A DNA stretch of 46,667 bases, taken from positions 1-46,667 of the forward strand of contig NW_019775691.1 in NCBI RefSeq assembly GCF_001039355.2, read 5' to 3'. The notes under the pieces are model-generated. The model made no database searches and was not told the origin of the DNA. It was given only the letters and a program-made list of their open reading frames with translations. The stretch comes from Lingula anatina (Eukaryota; Brachiopoda; Lingulata; Lingulida; Lingulidae). The first letter of the stretch is position 1. Every line of letters begins with the position of its first letter. A program made the translations under genes and the position numbers. Of this stretch, positions 12,901-19,934 are shown piece after piece.

Positions 12901-15900
12901 ACACTCTGGATAAATAATTGCAATTTGTAATCATGTTTTAGTACTGTTATGCTACATAAACGATGCTAGTGCTTTTTCTAAAAAAATATTGTGATTTTGT
13001 TCAACGCCAAATAATCCTTCAGCTTAATTCTAAGTACAGAGCCATTCAGAATGAGTTATTTTATACTAACTCCTTGTGCCCTTCCTCACCTTGACCCAGT
13101 TAATGACCTTCTTTACCTTGACCCAGATAATGACCTTCCTTACCTTAACCCAGCTGATGACAGGCTCTGGAATCCCTGTAGCTGCACACTGCATTGTAAC
13201 ATCCTCTCCCTCCTGTACTGCCATGTCACTGGGGACTGTGGTGAAACTTGGAGGGCTCACTGGATCTAAATTGTGAGATTGTGTTAGGTGTTACAGCTAC
13301 TGAATTGTGGTAGATGAGACAACTTATGATGACATGCAAATGTGGTGGACTTACGGCAGTGTAATTCTCTCACTAGATACCAATATTTAGTCATGAGTAA
13401 CAACATCATCTAATCCAGATATCTTTGCTAAAACATACCTGTAACAGTAAGCAGCACAGTGACAGCATTTCTACCCCTGCTGTTGGTGGCTTGGCACATG
13501 TAGAAACCAGCATCTGATAGTCGTACAGTGTTCACTGTCAGGGAGCCATTACTGAGAATAGTATACCTAGGGCCATTCTGGGATACAAATGATTTAAAAA
13601 ACAAATTAAGTTTTGTTGTAAAAACTTTTCCAGTTTATCTGAGATTACATTCACAACAGTTAGTGCTGCTAAATCTGGCTTTAATTAAAGATGAAATTCT
13701 CTTAGTCAAGAAGAGAAGCCTAAATTTTTGTCAATCTTGGGCCAACAAACCAAATGCAATCTCTGAAACTGAACTTGAATATAATACCCTACCATTCATA
13801 ATTATCTCTACGCTGAAAAGAGATTATTAGTCAAAATCATGTGCTAGTAGCTGTCCTAAAATTAGGATTAAACCAAACTATTCTCCTTCTCCCACCTGTA
13901 AGAGTTCTGCACTGCTGGCATTGCTAACATCATACCACTGCACAGTGAGTGGCTCTGTTCCCACGGCAACACAGTTGAAATGGGCACTGTGACCCTGGGG
14001 GACACTTTGGGGGCTGGGGGACACTAGAAATCCTGGACGGCCTATTGAGAGAGAGAAAAAAAAATCATCAGTAGAGGCAGTCAATAATTCAGTAAGATTC
14101 AATGTATTGATATTTACAGTAAAAAATTAGGAATGCTGCTTACAATACATTTCATAATTTCATAACAAACAACACCATCTTTCAGATAATTTGCCTGATA
14201 TCTTAAGATTGTATTTTGCAAAATTTTGACTTTGTGTTAAAAAGGTGAAATGATGACTAAAGCAAAAAATGATGCATTTATGAAAAAAATTTCTTTGGGG
14301 CACAGCATGCCAAATAGAAGTGTGAAAGCATTGAACTTTTAAGTGTATATAATAACAAAGTGTATTCTACACCTGGGTGGCATTGTGACATTTTCTTTCT
14401 CATACAATTTGTCTATTTGTAAATAAATATATATAAAATGACTAAAATACTAAAATTTTCATTTTTTTAAATTTTGATTTTTTTAAGTCTGCAATACAGC
14501 AATGTTAGCATATCATGTTCAAGTATAATTAACCAATCAAATAAAATTCTAATCTAAATCATATAATACTATTATGGTAATAATTCTTTTTTATCAAAAT
14601 CTACAAAAATAAATTGTGAAGAAATAAACATGGACTATATCTAGCCTACATCTACCTGCTTTACCCTTCAAGAAAGTAGTCCACCGTTTTGTACGAACTT
14701 CAAAAGAGAGATGAAAGAACAGACATGATATGTGAAAAGAGAGAAAGAGAGAGAGAGAGAAAGAGAGAGAGGTATACATGCTACCTGAACAAGCCTATTG
14801 ACTGAATTCATATGAGGCAGGTATAATGAACATTGCATAGTCTAATATCATCTATCACTATAACTCTATATTGTCATTATTATTATTTTTTTAAAATTAT
14901 TATTACTATTATATATTTTTTGTTGCTCTCATATGAACCTACCTTCTAAAGTTAGAGTGGCTGTGTTACTATATCTTCCTGTATTCTGTATCACAGGGTT
15001 GACAGAAACACACACATACTCCCCCTGACTGTCATAGTCAACATTATTAATAGTTAACCTGCTTTGGGATGATGTAACCATGGACACTGTTCCCTTGGTA
15101 ATGGGTTTCCTGCTAAGCAACCATGATATGGAAGCAGGTGGAAGACTGGAGATAGCACAATCAAAAACCACTGTGTCTCCTACGTTTTTATTTTGATTGG
15201 AGGGATTCAGGGAATAGCTAGATGCCAAATCTGAAATGACATACAAACAAATCACAAGAAATACTCTTCTGATAGCAAATTTTATTTCACACACAGTGTT
15301 TTATTCTTTTGTTACAGATCTCTTTTGTTGGTGAAATCTCCTCTCTCTCTTTCAAAAAAAAGTTGTTTCTGAGCCACTAGACTTATCCTTCTTATGACAA
15401 TTCATATGACAAAGACAGATCTGGAGCAAATGTGACATAAACTGCTTAAATATTTACACTTACATGCTAGCTGCAGGTTCACTGCGCTGCTATATTGAGT
15501 ATTTTGTCCATCTGATATGACGCACTGATAACTGCCAACACTGCTGCTGCTGACACTGCTGATGTGAAGAGTGCCATTGCTGAGGACACGGTAGTCAGGG
15601 AGAGTAACATCTGCATCATTAAATCTCCACCTAAAGTTGAAAATCATAGTTTTTTATCAGAATGACACATTTTTTAAATTCATATATCGCCAACCAACTG
15701 CCAATTAATTAAAGTATGTTTTCCTGTGTCAAAACTTTTATAATTCATCTCCCCACTACTTCAGATTTTATTACAAGTATTGTGTTGTCTATTTTCTGAT
15801 ACAAATTTATGCTCATGAATCTATTCCCTCAGTTCTTAAAAAGTTAAGATTAGGAAGAACCAAAGTGAACATTGGCATTACGAATGACATTTATAGATGC

Positions 15901-17230
15901 ACTTTCAGACTCTTTCCAGTAATATTATAACATATGAGTAGTTATTCCCTATTCTGGTCTCACTTAGGTAAAAAATTCTACTCAATTCAGGATTTTGAAA
16001 CAAATCAATGAAAAATTTGCTTAAAAAAATAAAAATTTACTTCACAATTTCAGATGCCAAATTAAAAGCTGTCATGCATTTGTATAAAATTCACTGTACT
16101 GTAGTAGAAATAGATCAAGAATGACCCTAGTGGTCAGAGTTACCTGTAAGTGACCCCCCCTGTCCCTTGTCCTGAGCAGTGCCACCACAAGGGTTGACCA
16201 GCAGCAGCTATCACATCACTGGGCTCTCGGACAAAGTTCAGACCTTAGAAATATATTGTTTTATGCAATATTTAAAATGAATTTGAAGTATATTATACAT
16301 ATTTTACGAATCCATAGTCCTTTCCTCTTAACTCTCTGTTCTAAGATGCTTATGAAAATATGAACATTAAAGGTACATACGAACCGAGCATCGGTGGAGT
16401 GTGGATTCCCAGTAACACATGTAAACCACTTCTACTAGATTCTTATATGACTCAAATAATTTCGACATGCCAAGGGATAAACTGAATAGATCACTCGATC
16501 GGCCATAAAAGACCTTTAGACTGCTCCTTTCTTTAAATTTATGGTTGTAAATTTAACCTACTTCCGTGACCTACTTTCCTGCCCCATTGACATACAGCTT
16601 AGAATGCCAGCAGAAAAATCTGTTCAAACATCACTTTGGGGTAAAATTAAACAATGCCTTTTGGTAATTCTCTTAGTTATACTACTTGTAACTATATGCT
16701 GGCATTTGGTTGGTTTTTGTGACAAAAAATTGACTTTGTATGCATCTTTAAGGCAAAATGTTCAGACAAAATGACAATAACATTTTTTTTAAACACAATG
16801 AGGGCATGCTGTAACCTCTTTTACAGTATACAATTTAACCTATTTTTAGATTATAAAAATAGGCCGATATCTAAAATCTGAGCAAGGACAAACTAATGCA
16901 AATAGTACACAATTTATCAAAATCACAGTTTTAAGTTACTTCTTCCAGCTAAAATTTACCACTAACTGGCAAAATTGTACATTACAAACAAGCTTCACAA
17001 ACCCTCCGTCAAAGTTAACTAAGTGCTGCATTAAATTACAACTGAACAAATAAAAAATACATTAAATTTTATGGAACAACACTTTCTCTTTTCTTTAAGA
17101 ATCAAGATGGTTTTATTATGTAGTTATCATAACATCAAGTTAGTATTTTACCTTGACTTGGCTTCACTCCCCAGGTTATAAGACACACTGGAATGATGAT
17201 GATGATGAAACATGAAAGCTGGTCCCTCAT
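877..17230 (-). CDS. Receptor-like transmembrane protein with 10 Ig and 3 FN3 domains (30 coding exons, 1701 aa)
   Basis: Joined coding exons give an unbroken 1701-residue frame: signal peptide (1-26), ten Ig domains (27-956), three FN3 domains (957-1254), one membrane helix (about 1271-1294) and a cytoplasmic tail (1295-1701). Nearly every domain boundary falls at a phase-1 intron, the usual arrangement for shuffled Ig/FN3 modules. All junctions are GT-AG and the phases close, except that the donor in Ig5 is ambiguous. It probably works in cell-cell adhesion or signalling at the plasma membrane. The tail is rich in tyrosines (YNPV, YLEP, YAEV, YAVV, YSPE, YEPL), which suggests phosphotyrosine docking; there is no kinase or phosphatase domain. 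Ten Ig plus three FN3 does not match the usual counts of turtle/IGSF9 (5+2), CDO (5+3), Robo (5+3), contactin (6+4), sidekick (6+13) or Dscam (10+6), so I assign no orthologue. Automated pipelines might call it hemicentin-like or turtle-like. Confidence 0.88.
1744..4554 (-). CDS. Receptor exons 25-30: tyrosine-rich cytoplasmic tail
   Basis: Exons are 4366-4554, 3981-4070, 3524-3556 (a 33-bp microexon coding about 11 residues), 3182-3251, 2160-2244 and 1744-1903. Phases run 2-2-2-2-0-1-2 without a break. Tyrosine motifs include DEYEPL, GYSLP, YYNPVV, NYLEP, EYAEV, SLYAVV (ITIM-like spacing) and LYSPE. If the last intron is retained, the donor itself reads ATG TAA, giving a 1534-residue short form. 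The small exons are the least certain part; reading frame, splice sites and content all agree. Confidence 0.72.
4322..4360. repeat. (CT)n-rich tract next to receptor exon 25
   Basis: A pyrimidine microsatellite just past the donor of exon 25 on the coding strand (GA-rich there). Similar GA tracts are at 14741-14773 and 46601-46644. Confidence 0.85.
4709..4919 (-). CDS. Receptor exon 24: transmembrane helix and stop-transfer
   Basis: The exon encodes a ~24-residue hydrophobic helix rich in Gly, Ile and Leu (TIIGIIGGCLGGLLLVLLL...), followed by the basic stop-transfer SQQRRLRQKEK and then NPYVDHDTR. The small-xxx-small glycines could pack helices together. The orientation is type I, as expected from the signal peptide. 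The exon ends in phase 2. Confidence 0.9.
5185..5469 (-). CDS. Receptor exon 23: FN3 domain 3
   Basis: This 285-bp phase 1-1 exon encodes residues 1160-1254 with IVVHWKL, TGLQAGTVYQVRAAMYNNAGVGPYSE and a closing VVETGP. It is the membrane-proximal domain. Confidence 0.9.
5733..6291 (-). CDS. Receptor exons 21-22: FN3 domain 2
   Basis: Exons 6199-6291 and 5733-5942 join at phase 1. They show PGLPSDV, IIISWSRP, YQLTYTN and YEVRLRAGN. Residues 1059-1159. The intron between them contains a TTTA tetranucleotide repeat. Confidence 0.86.
6059..6102. repeat. (TTTA)n microsatellite in receptor intron 21
   Basis: About eleven perfect tetranucleotide units. A related AAAT run of about eight units lies at 8664-8699 in another intron. 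Confidence 0.95.
6594..6899 (-). CDS. Receptor exon 20: FN3 domain 1
   Basis: This 306-bp phase 1-1 exon opens with PGPPTAP and contains VQLSWIAD, TGYKVQFRQ and FEFRVRSRNILGYGNPS, the standard FN3 tryptophan, tyrosine and G-x-G-x-P/S features. Two overlapping phase-1 donors (GTGGTA and GTAAGA) lie 3 bp apart; GTAAGA is stronger. Confidence 0.9.
7180..7440 (-). CDS. Receptor exon 19: Ig domain 10
   Basis: This 261-bp phase 1-1 exon encodes residues 870-956. It has both cysteines (SLSCITVG and SSYTCRVNNG), but the core tryptophan is missing: the expected position reads VQYFIQ. It is the last Ig domain before the FN3 series. Confidence 0.85.
7718..8297 (-). CDS. Receptor exons 17-18: Ig domain 9
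   Basis: Exons 8157-8297 and 7718-7846 encode VTMQCFFTGKPSLIWKS and LHWGTWTCRACNLLGC. The F-strand tyrosine is replaced by tryptophan, and two extra cysteines follow the canonical one. Residues 780-869. The intron between the halves contains a relic copy of part of exon 15 at about 7938-8008. Confidence 0.85.
7938..8008 (-). pseudogene. Relic copy of part of receptor exon 15 in a later intron
   Basis: About 66 bp align with exon 15 (9391-9460) at roughly 85% by eye, including CTACCCAGAGTTCC and GTCTGCTG. On the minus strand it would read WYPADMQGTLGRI and then TAA, against WYTADAQGTLGRM in the real exon. It sits in the intron between the two halves of Ig9 and has no clean splice sites. Confidence 0.75.
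8710..9563 (-). CDS. Receptor exons 15-16: Ig domain 8 with a GQGS repeat
   Basis: Exons 9343-9563 and 8710-8800 join at phase 0. Exon 15 has TLHCSATA and SWYTADAQG, followed by three copies of GQGS coded by a 12-bp tandem repeat in what should be a loop. Exon 16 gives GWYACVARNSVGN. The domain is about 10 residues longer than its neighbours because of the repeat. Residues 676-779. Confidence 0.85.
9867..9921. repeat. (CA)n microsatellite in the receptor intron
   Basis: About 25 CA units, with one CG interruption, starting about 20 bp past the donor of exon 14. It creates spurious open frames on both strands. Confidence 0.95.
9940..10459 (-). CDS. Receptor exons 13-14: Ig domain 7
   Basis: Exons 10325-10459 and 9940-10074, both 135 bp and phase 1-1, encode VVTFHCVTTGDPQPLARWERDG and QLGEYTCVATS. 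Residues 586-675. A CA microsatellite sits just inside the following intron, about 20 bp past the donor. Confidence 0.86.
11105..11380 (-). CDS. Receptor exon 12: Ig domain 6
   Basis: This single 276-bp phase 1-1 exon encodes residues 494-585. It shows AIFNCQATGRPQPSIMWYK, LFSNGSLKI and YKCLASNSLGN. The usual DxGxY motif is replaced by NEAWIYKC. It has good GCAG acceptor and GTAAG donor sites. Confidence 0.88.
11723..12332 (-). CDS. Receptor exons 10-11: Ig domain 5 (donor of exon 10 uncertain)
   Basis: Exon 10 starts at 12332 and encodes TLFCKAQGTPDPTITWRLPSG. Exon 11 (11723-11884) encodes the second half with HHGTFTCYASN. Phase requires a phase-1 end for exon 10. GGAG/GTTCTT at 12210 fits and restores SGEILTAESG, but the donor is weak. 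A GTGGAG donor a few bases upstream is also possible. A GTAACA further along would create a stop at the junction. The two halves are secure; the exact joint is not. Confidence 0.75.
12629..13265 (-). CDS. Receptor exons 8-9: Ig domain 4, with three tandem splice donors
   Basis: Exon 8 (13144-13265) reads through VTMQCAATG to the core tryptophan in ISWVK, and exon 9 (12629-12782) supplies DSGQYICQASN. The 3' end of exon 8 is repeated three times as a 27-bp unit (13082-13162). Each copy keeps WVK followed by a GT donor, so splicing at 13144, 13117 or 13090 stays in frame and adds 0, 9 or 18 residues. The first donor gives a standard Ig length. Confidence 0.85.
13082..13162 (-). repeat. 27-bp direct repeat (three units) that triplicates a splice donor
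   Basis: Units 13136-13162, 13109-13135 and 13082-13108 each read, on the minus strand, a Trp-Val-Lys coding end followed by GTAAGG, GTAAAG or GTGAGG. The repeat spans the exon/intron boundary of receptor exon 8. Confidence 0.92.
13439..14041 (-). CDS. Receptor exons 6-7: Ig domain 3
   Basis: Exons 13896-14041 and 13439-13577 join at phase 0. Visible motifs are HFNCVAVG, VQWYD, the SNGSLTV strand and the DAGFYMCQATN signature of an I-set domain. Residues 212-306. The 900-bp upstream intron holds only AT-rich sequence and a GA microsatellite. Confidence 0.88.
14943..15230 (-). CDS. Receptor exon 5: Ig domain 2
   Basis: This single 288-bp phase 1-1 exon encodes residues 116-211. It has VVFDCAI, the tryptophan in ISWLL, and DSQGEYVCVSV. 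It is bounded by a clean CAG acceptor and a GTAGG donor, and ends on TLTLEG, a typical G strand. Confidence 0.88.
15464..16243 (-). CDS. Receptor exons 3-4: Ig domain 1
   Basis: Exons 16144-16243 and 15464-15630 join at phase 2. They give an Ig domain with the B-strand cysteine (LWWHCSG), the core tryptophan (YRWRF) split by the intron, and the F-strand motif GSYQCV. The 500-bp intron between them shows no other coding signal. Residues 27-115. Confidence 0.85.
16371..16747. mobile_element. TTAA-flanked MITE, internally deleted copy
   Basis: The 377-bp element is flanked by TTAA on both sides (16367-16370 and 16748-16751). Its ends are imperfect inverted repeats: AGGTACATAC at the left and, read inward from the right, AGATGCATAC. 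It is highly similar along both ends to the longer element at 45119-46069 but lacks its middle ~582 bp. TTAA duplication with RRG-type ends fits Kolobok best; piggyBac also uses TTAA. It lies in the intron between receptor exons 2 and 3. Confidence 0.75.
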
Positions 17231-17288
17231 AGTGCATTGTTTTATCCTCTGTCTGTCACCTCTCCCAATACATCAATCCCAGTATTTT
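17152..17288 (-). CDS. Receptor exon 2: start codon and signal peptide
   Basis: The exon runs from the acceptor at 17290-17289 to a GTAAA donor. The start ATG is at 17230-17228 with A at -3. It encodes MRDQLSC, five isoleucines, then PVCLITWG, a classic hydrophobic signal peptide, with cleavage likely near residue 26. The isoleucine run comes from an ATC trinucleotide repeat. Two other ATGs lie upstream in the same exon, at 17273 and 17237, and are out of frame with the receptor. I chose the start because only this frame gives a signal peptide that joins Ig1 in phase. Confidence 0.8.
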
Positions 17289-19827
17289 CTGAAAGTATAG
17301 AAAAATAATAAATATGTCACACTACAGTTGACAACTCTACAAGGTTCATTTTAACAGATCACCATCATTAAAATTTGTCTTTTGCACAGAAAAGTTTAAA
17401 GTGTACTTTAAGAAAGCTGTTTTCATCACAAAACCATTAAATTGCTTTTGCCAGTTATATTATTTGAAAAGATATCATAAGATCAAATGCTTCTGATGTG
17501 TTTCATGGAAACATCATTCCCACATGTGAAAAATTGTATTGTTCATCAAGAAATGTCCAGGGTGTAGACATTAACTATTTCAGGGCTTGTCAACATTAAC
17601 GGGATAAATATTCAAAGAACATTGAATTTTAGCGGTACACTTGACCCACAATTTATTTTTAAGCCATTTTCCTTTTTTTCTTCCAATCTCTCAAAAGTAA
17701 AGAACAAACTTAAGAGTTATTCAATGAAAGTAAAAGATACCTTTGGCATGAAAATATTCAGTATTAAACATGGTATTGCTACATTGGTGTGGGTGTAGAA
17801 AAAAGTGTTACAAGGAAGGTAGGCAGGGTCTCTGACAATACATCGCAATTAAAATTCCATATTACAACTTTCTTACTTATCCAAGATAAAACCAAAGGCA
17901 GCTTTTATCACACTTTCATAGAAGAACATGTTTAATTTAACTTGCAAGAATAAATATTATCATTCTGTTATTAACCAGCTACCACACTAAAGTCAGGGGT
18001 AGTGCAAGAGAGTATATATCAAAATGTGGGTGCACTGGGTATTTACACTGTAATGTTTAATTGATTTTGGGTGACTAAGAAAATCAATAGAATAACAAAG
18101 AGTCACACATGTATGATATATTTAATTCACTTCCTAATAATTTAAGACACGCCCTTCCATGCTGTAGTACTGTAGTAAAATTTAGTACTACTACGTATAC
18201 ACTTACTACAGGCTTATACAACCTAACACAACTCATTTTGACAGCAATGTGATTCTTTTATTACGTAGCACTATCCATTTTAATGCAGTGGTTACATGAA
18301 TTGACCTTATAATTAAAAGAAAATTGGTAGTTTTTTTTTTCAAAAAAGAAAAAAAATCCATAAGCTAAAAACCCAAAAGATTACTATCTAAATATTCTTT
18401 TATTTATTTGCAAAAGCTATCTATTAGTTCATGTTATTATTGATTGTAGCAATTGATAATTTCCCAAACAGTGACAATGTGTATCTATCAATACTTCACT
18501 AAGCTGCAACAAGTACTAATTATACTGATGATTCTAGTAGCTCAGTTATCCACAACAACACTTACCATATGGTCAGATTATTAATGAAAATGACTATTTC
18601 ATATGACCTTATTGATCTTAGATACTGGTATAAACTTTTAGTAACTGACCCAGTTTATTTACATATGTACCTTTGCTTTCTTTACCTAGTAAAGTTAACT
18701 CTAAGTATTTTACAATTCTAATGAGTAAACTACCAAAAAGTGAAATGAAACACCATTTCGCACATGTACAGCACATTACCAACAAACTAGATTTGCAGGG
18801 GCACTTAACGCCATCTGGTATCATGTGTCCTGCCAAGATATATGTACATTGCAAATTTAGATACATCTCAGATGTTTTTTACTAATAAAATAATGCCGTC
18901 TAAAATGAAAATTAGTCCATTTTTTTCATTTTTTGGAGAAACTCCAATAGTAATCATTTGAAGTTAACATAAATTTGAATTTAACAATGACTTCTAATAA
19001 AGGAACTATTTTGATAACAATTTTTTCGGTGAACAATAGGCAGTGAACATTGTGTTTATAGAAGCTTGAGCAATTTTTAAGTTTCCTAATTTAATTTTTT
19101 TATTTACAATACTTTTTCAGAATTCATTTATGTACTGACTTTGATCAGTGTTTTTGCTATTCAAATTTTGTTTGTTAAGTTACTGGTACTACTACTTACA
19201 ATTATTTTGGTTGATTTTTTGCTCTTTGACAAAAGCACTCACAGTATATTGCCACCCCTGATTTGACCTCAGCTCTCATTATATTTGAATAGACCAGAAA
19301 GTCTGCAAGTCTTTATGTTTATAGAAGTCTCTCTACAGTACAGGGTTGGTGGTCTAGACTTCAAAGGTTAGGAAAATGCTGAGAAACCATGGTAGTGCCC
19401 TCTGGACTGTAAACTGACTTGCCCAAACTTATATCTCTCCAACTTAGTACAACGGCGAGGAAAAAATAAGAAGCATTGATAACATCAATCTGCAGGGCAA
19501 GAGAAAAAGACAAAATTATGAGCGCAGTGTCTAAATTACCTGTAGTGCCTGTTACAGAGCAGTTACTTGGTATCCATTAATGTGTTATATCAGCAAAACG
19601 ACGTTTGTTATTCTCTAAAAGCATAGGAATTATAAGTGAGTAGAAATGGGACCAAGAAATGCAAGTTTACTGTACTTAGTCGGTGTCAGTGTTTTGGCTA
19701 ATTCCTTGACTCAATCGACGCAGCCTGAGAGGTTTTATGTTACAAATCAAAACAGAATGTGGCTTTGTATATTGGCTTACATAGACCATTAATAAAATGA
19801 AGGCACAAAACAGATGCAAAAACTTAC

Positions 19828-19920
19828 CTTGATCCAAATATACCCTGTTACTTCGATAATATCCAACGTAAACAAAAACGACCGCCTTCTTCCTACGGCT
19901 TTTCTACAAATAGGTCAAGG
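19828..19920 (-). other. Probable 5' untranslated first exon of the Ig/FN3 receptor gene
   Basis: On the minus strand a good donor (AAG then GTAAG at 19827-19823) follows an unusually GC-balanced stretch with no start codon needed. The next exon, at 17288-17152, begins after an acceptor at 17290-17289 and holds the start codon, so a non-coding first exon and a ~2.5-kb first intron fit. The upstream edge near 19920 is a guess from base composition. An AGGTCAAGGTCG nuclear-receptor-like element lies at the same edge. Confidence 0.4.
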
Positions 19921-19934
19921 TCGAGTAAGGGTCA
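19912..19934 (+). promoter_or_regulatory. Cluster of nuclear-receptor half-sites at the receptor promoter
   Basis: AGGTCAAGGTCG (19912-19923) is two half-sites head to tail, containing the TCAAGGTC core of an estrogen-related-receptor type element. A third, AGGGTCA, follows at 19928-19934. It lies at the edge of the predicted 5' exon. Position supports a role but nothing more can be seen. Confidence 0.3.

Noticed and set aside
13082-13162. 27-bp repeats read as a short CRISPR-like array
   Set aside because: The units are contiguous without spacers and code in frame with an animal exon.
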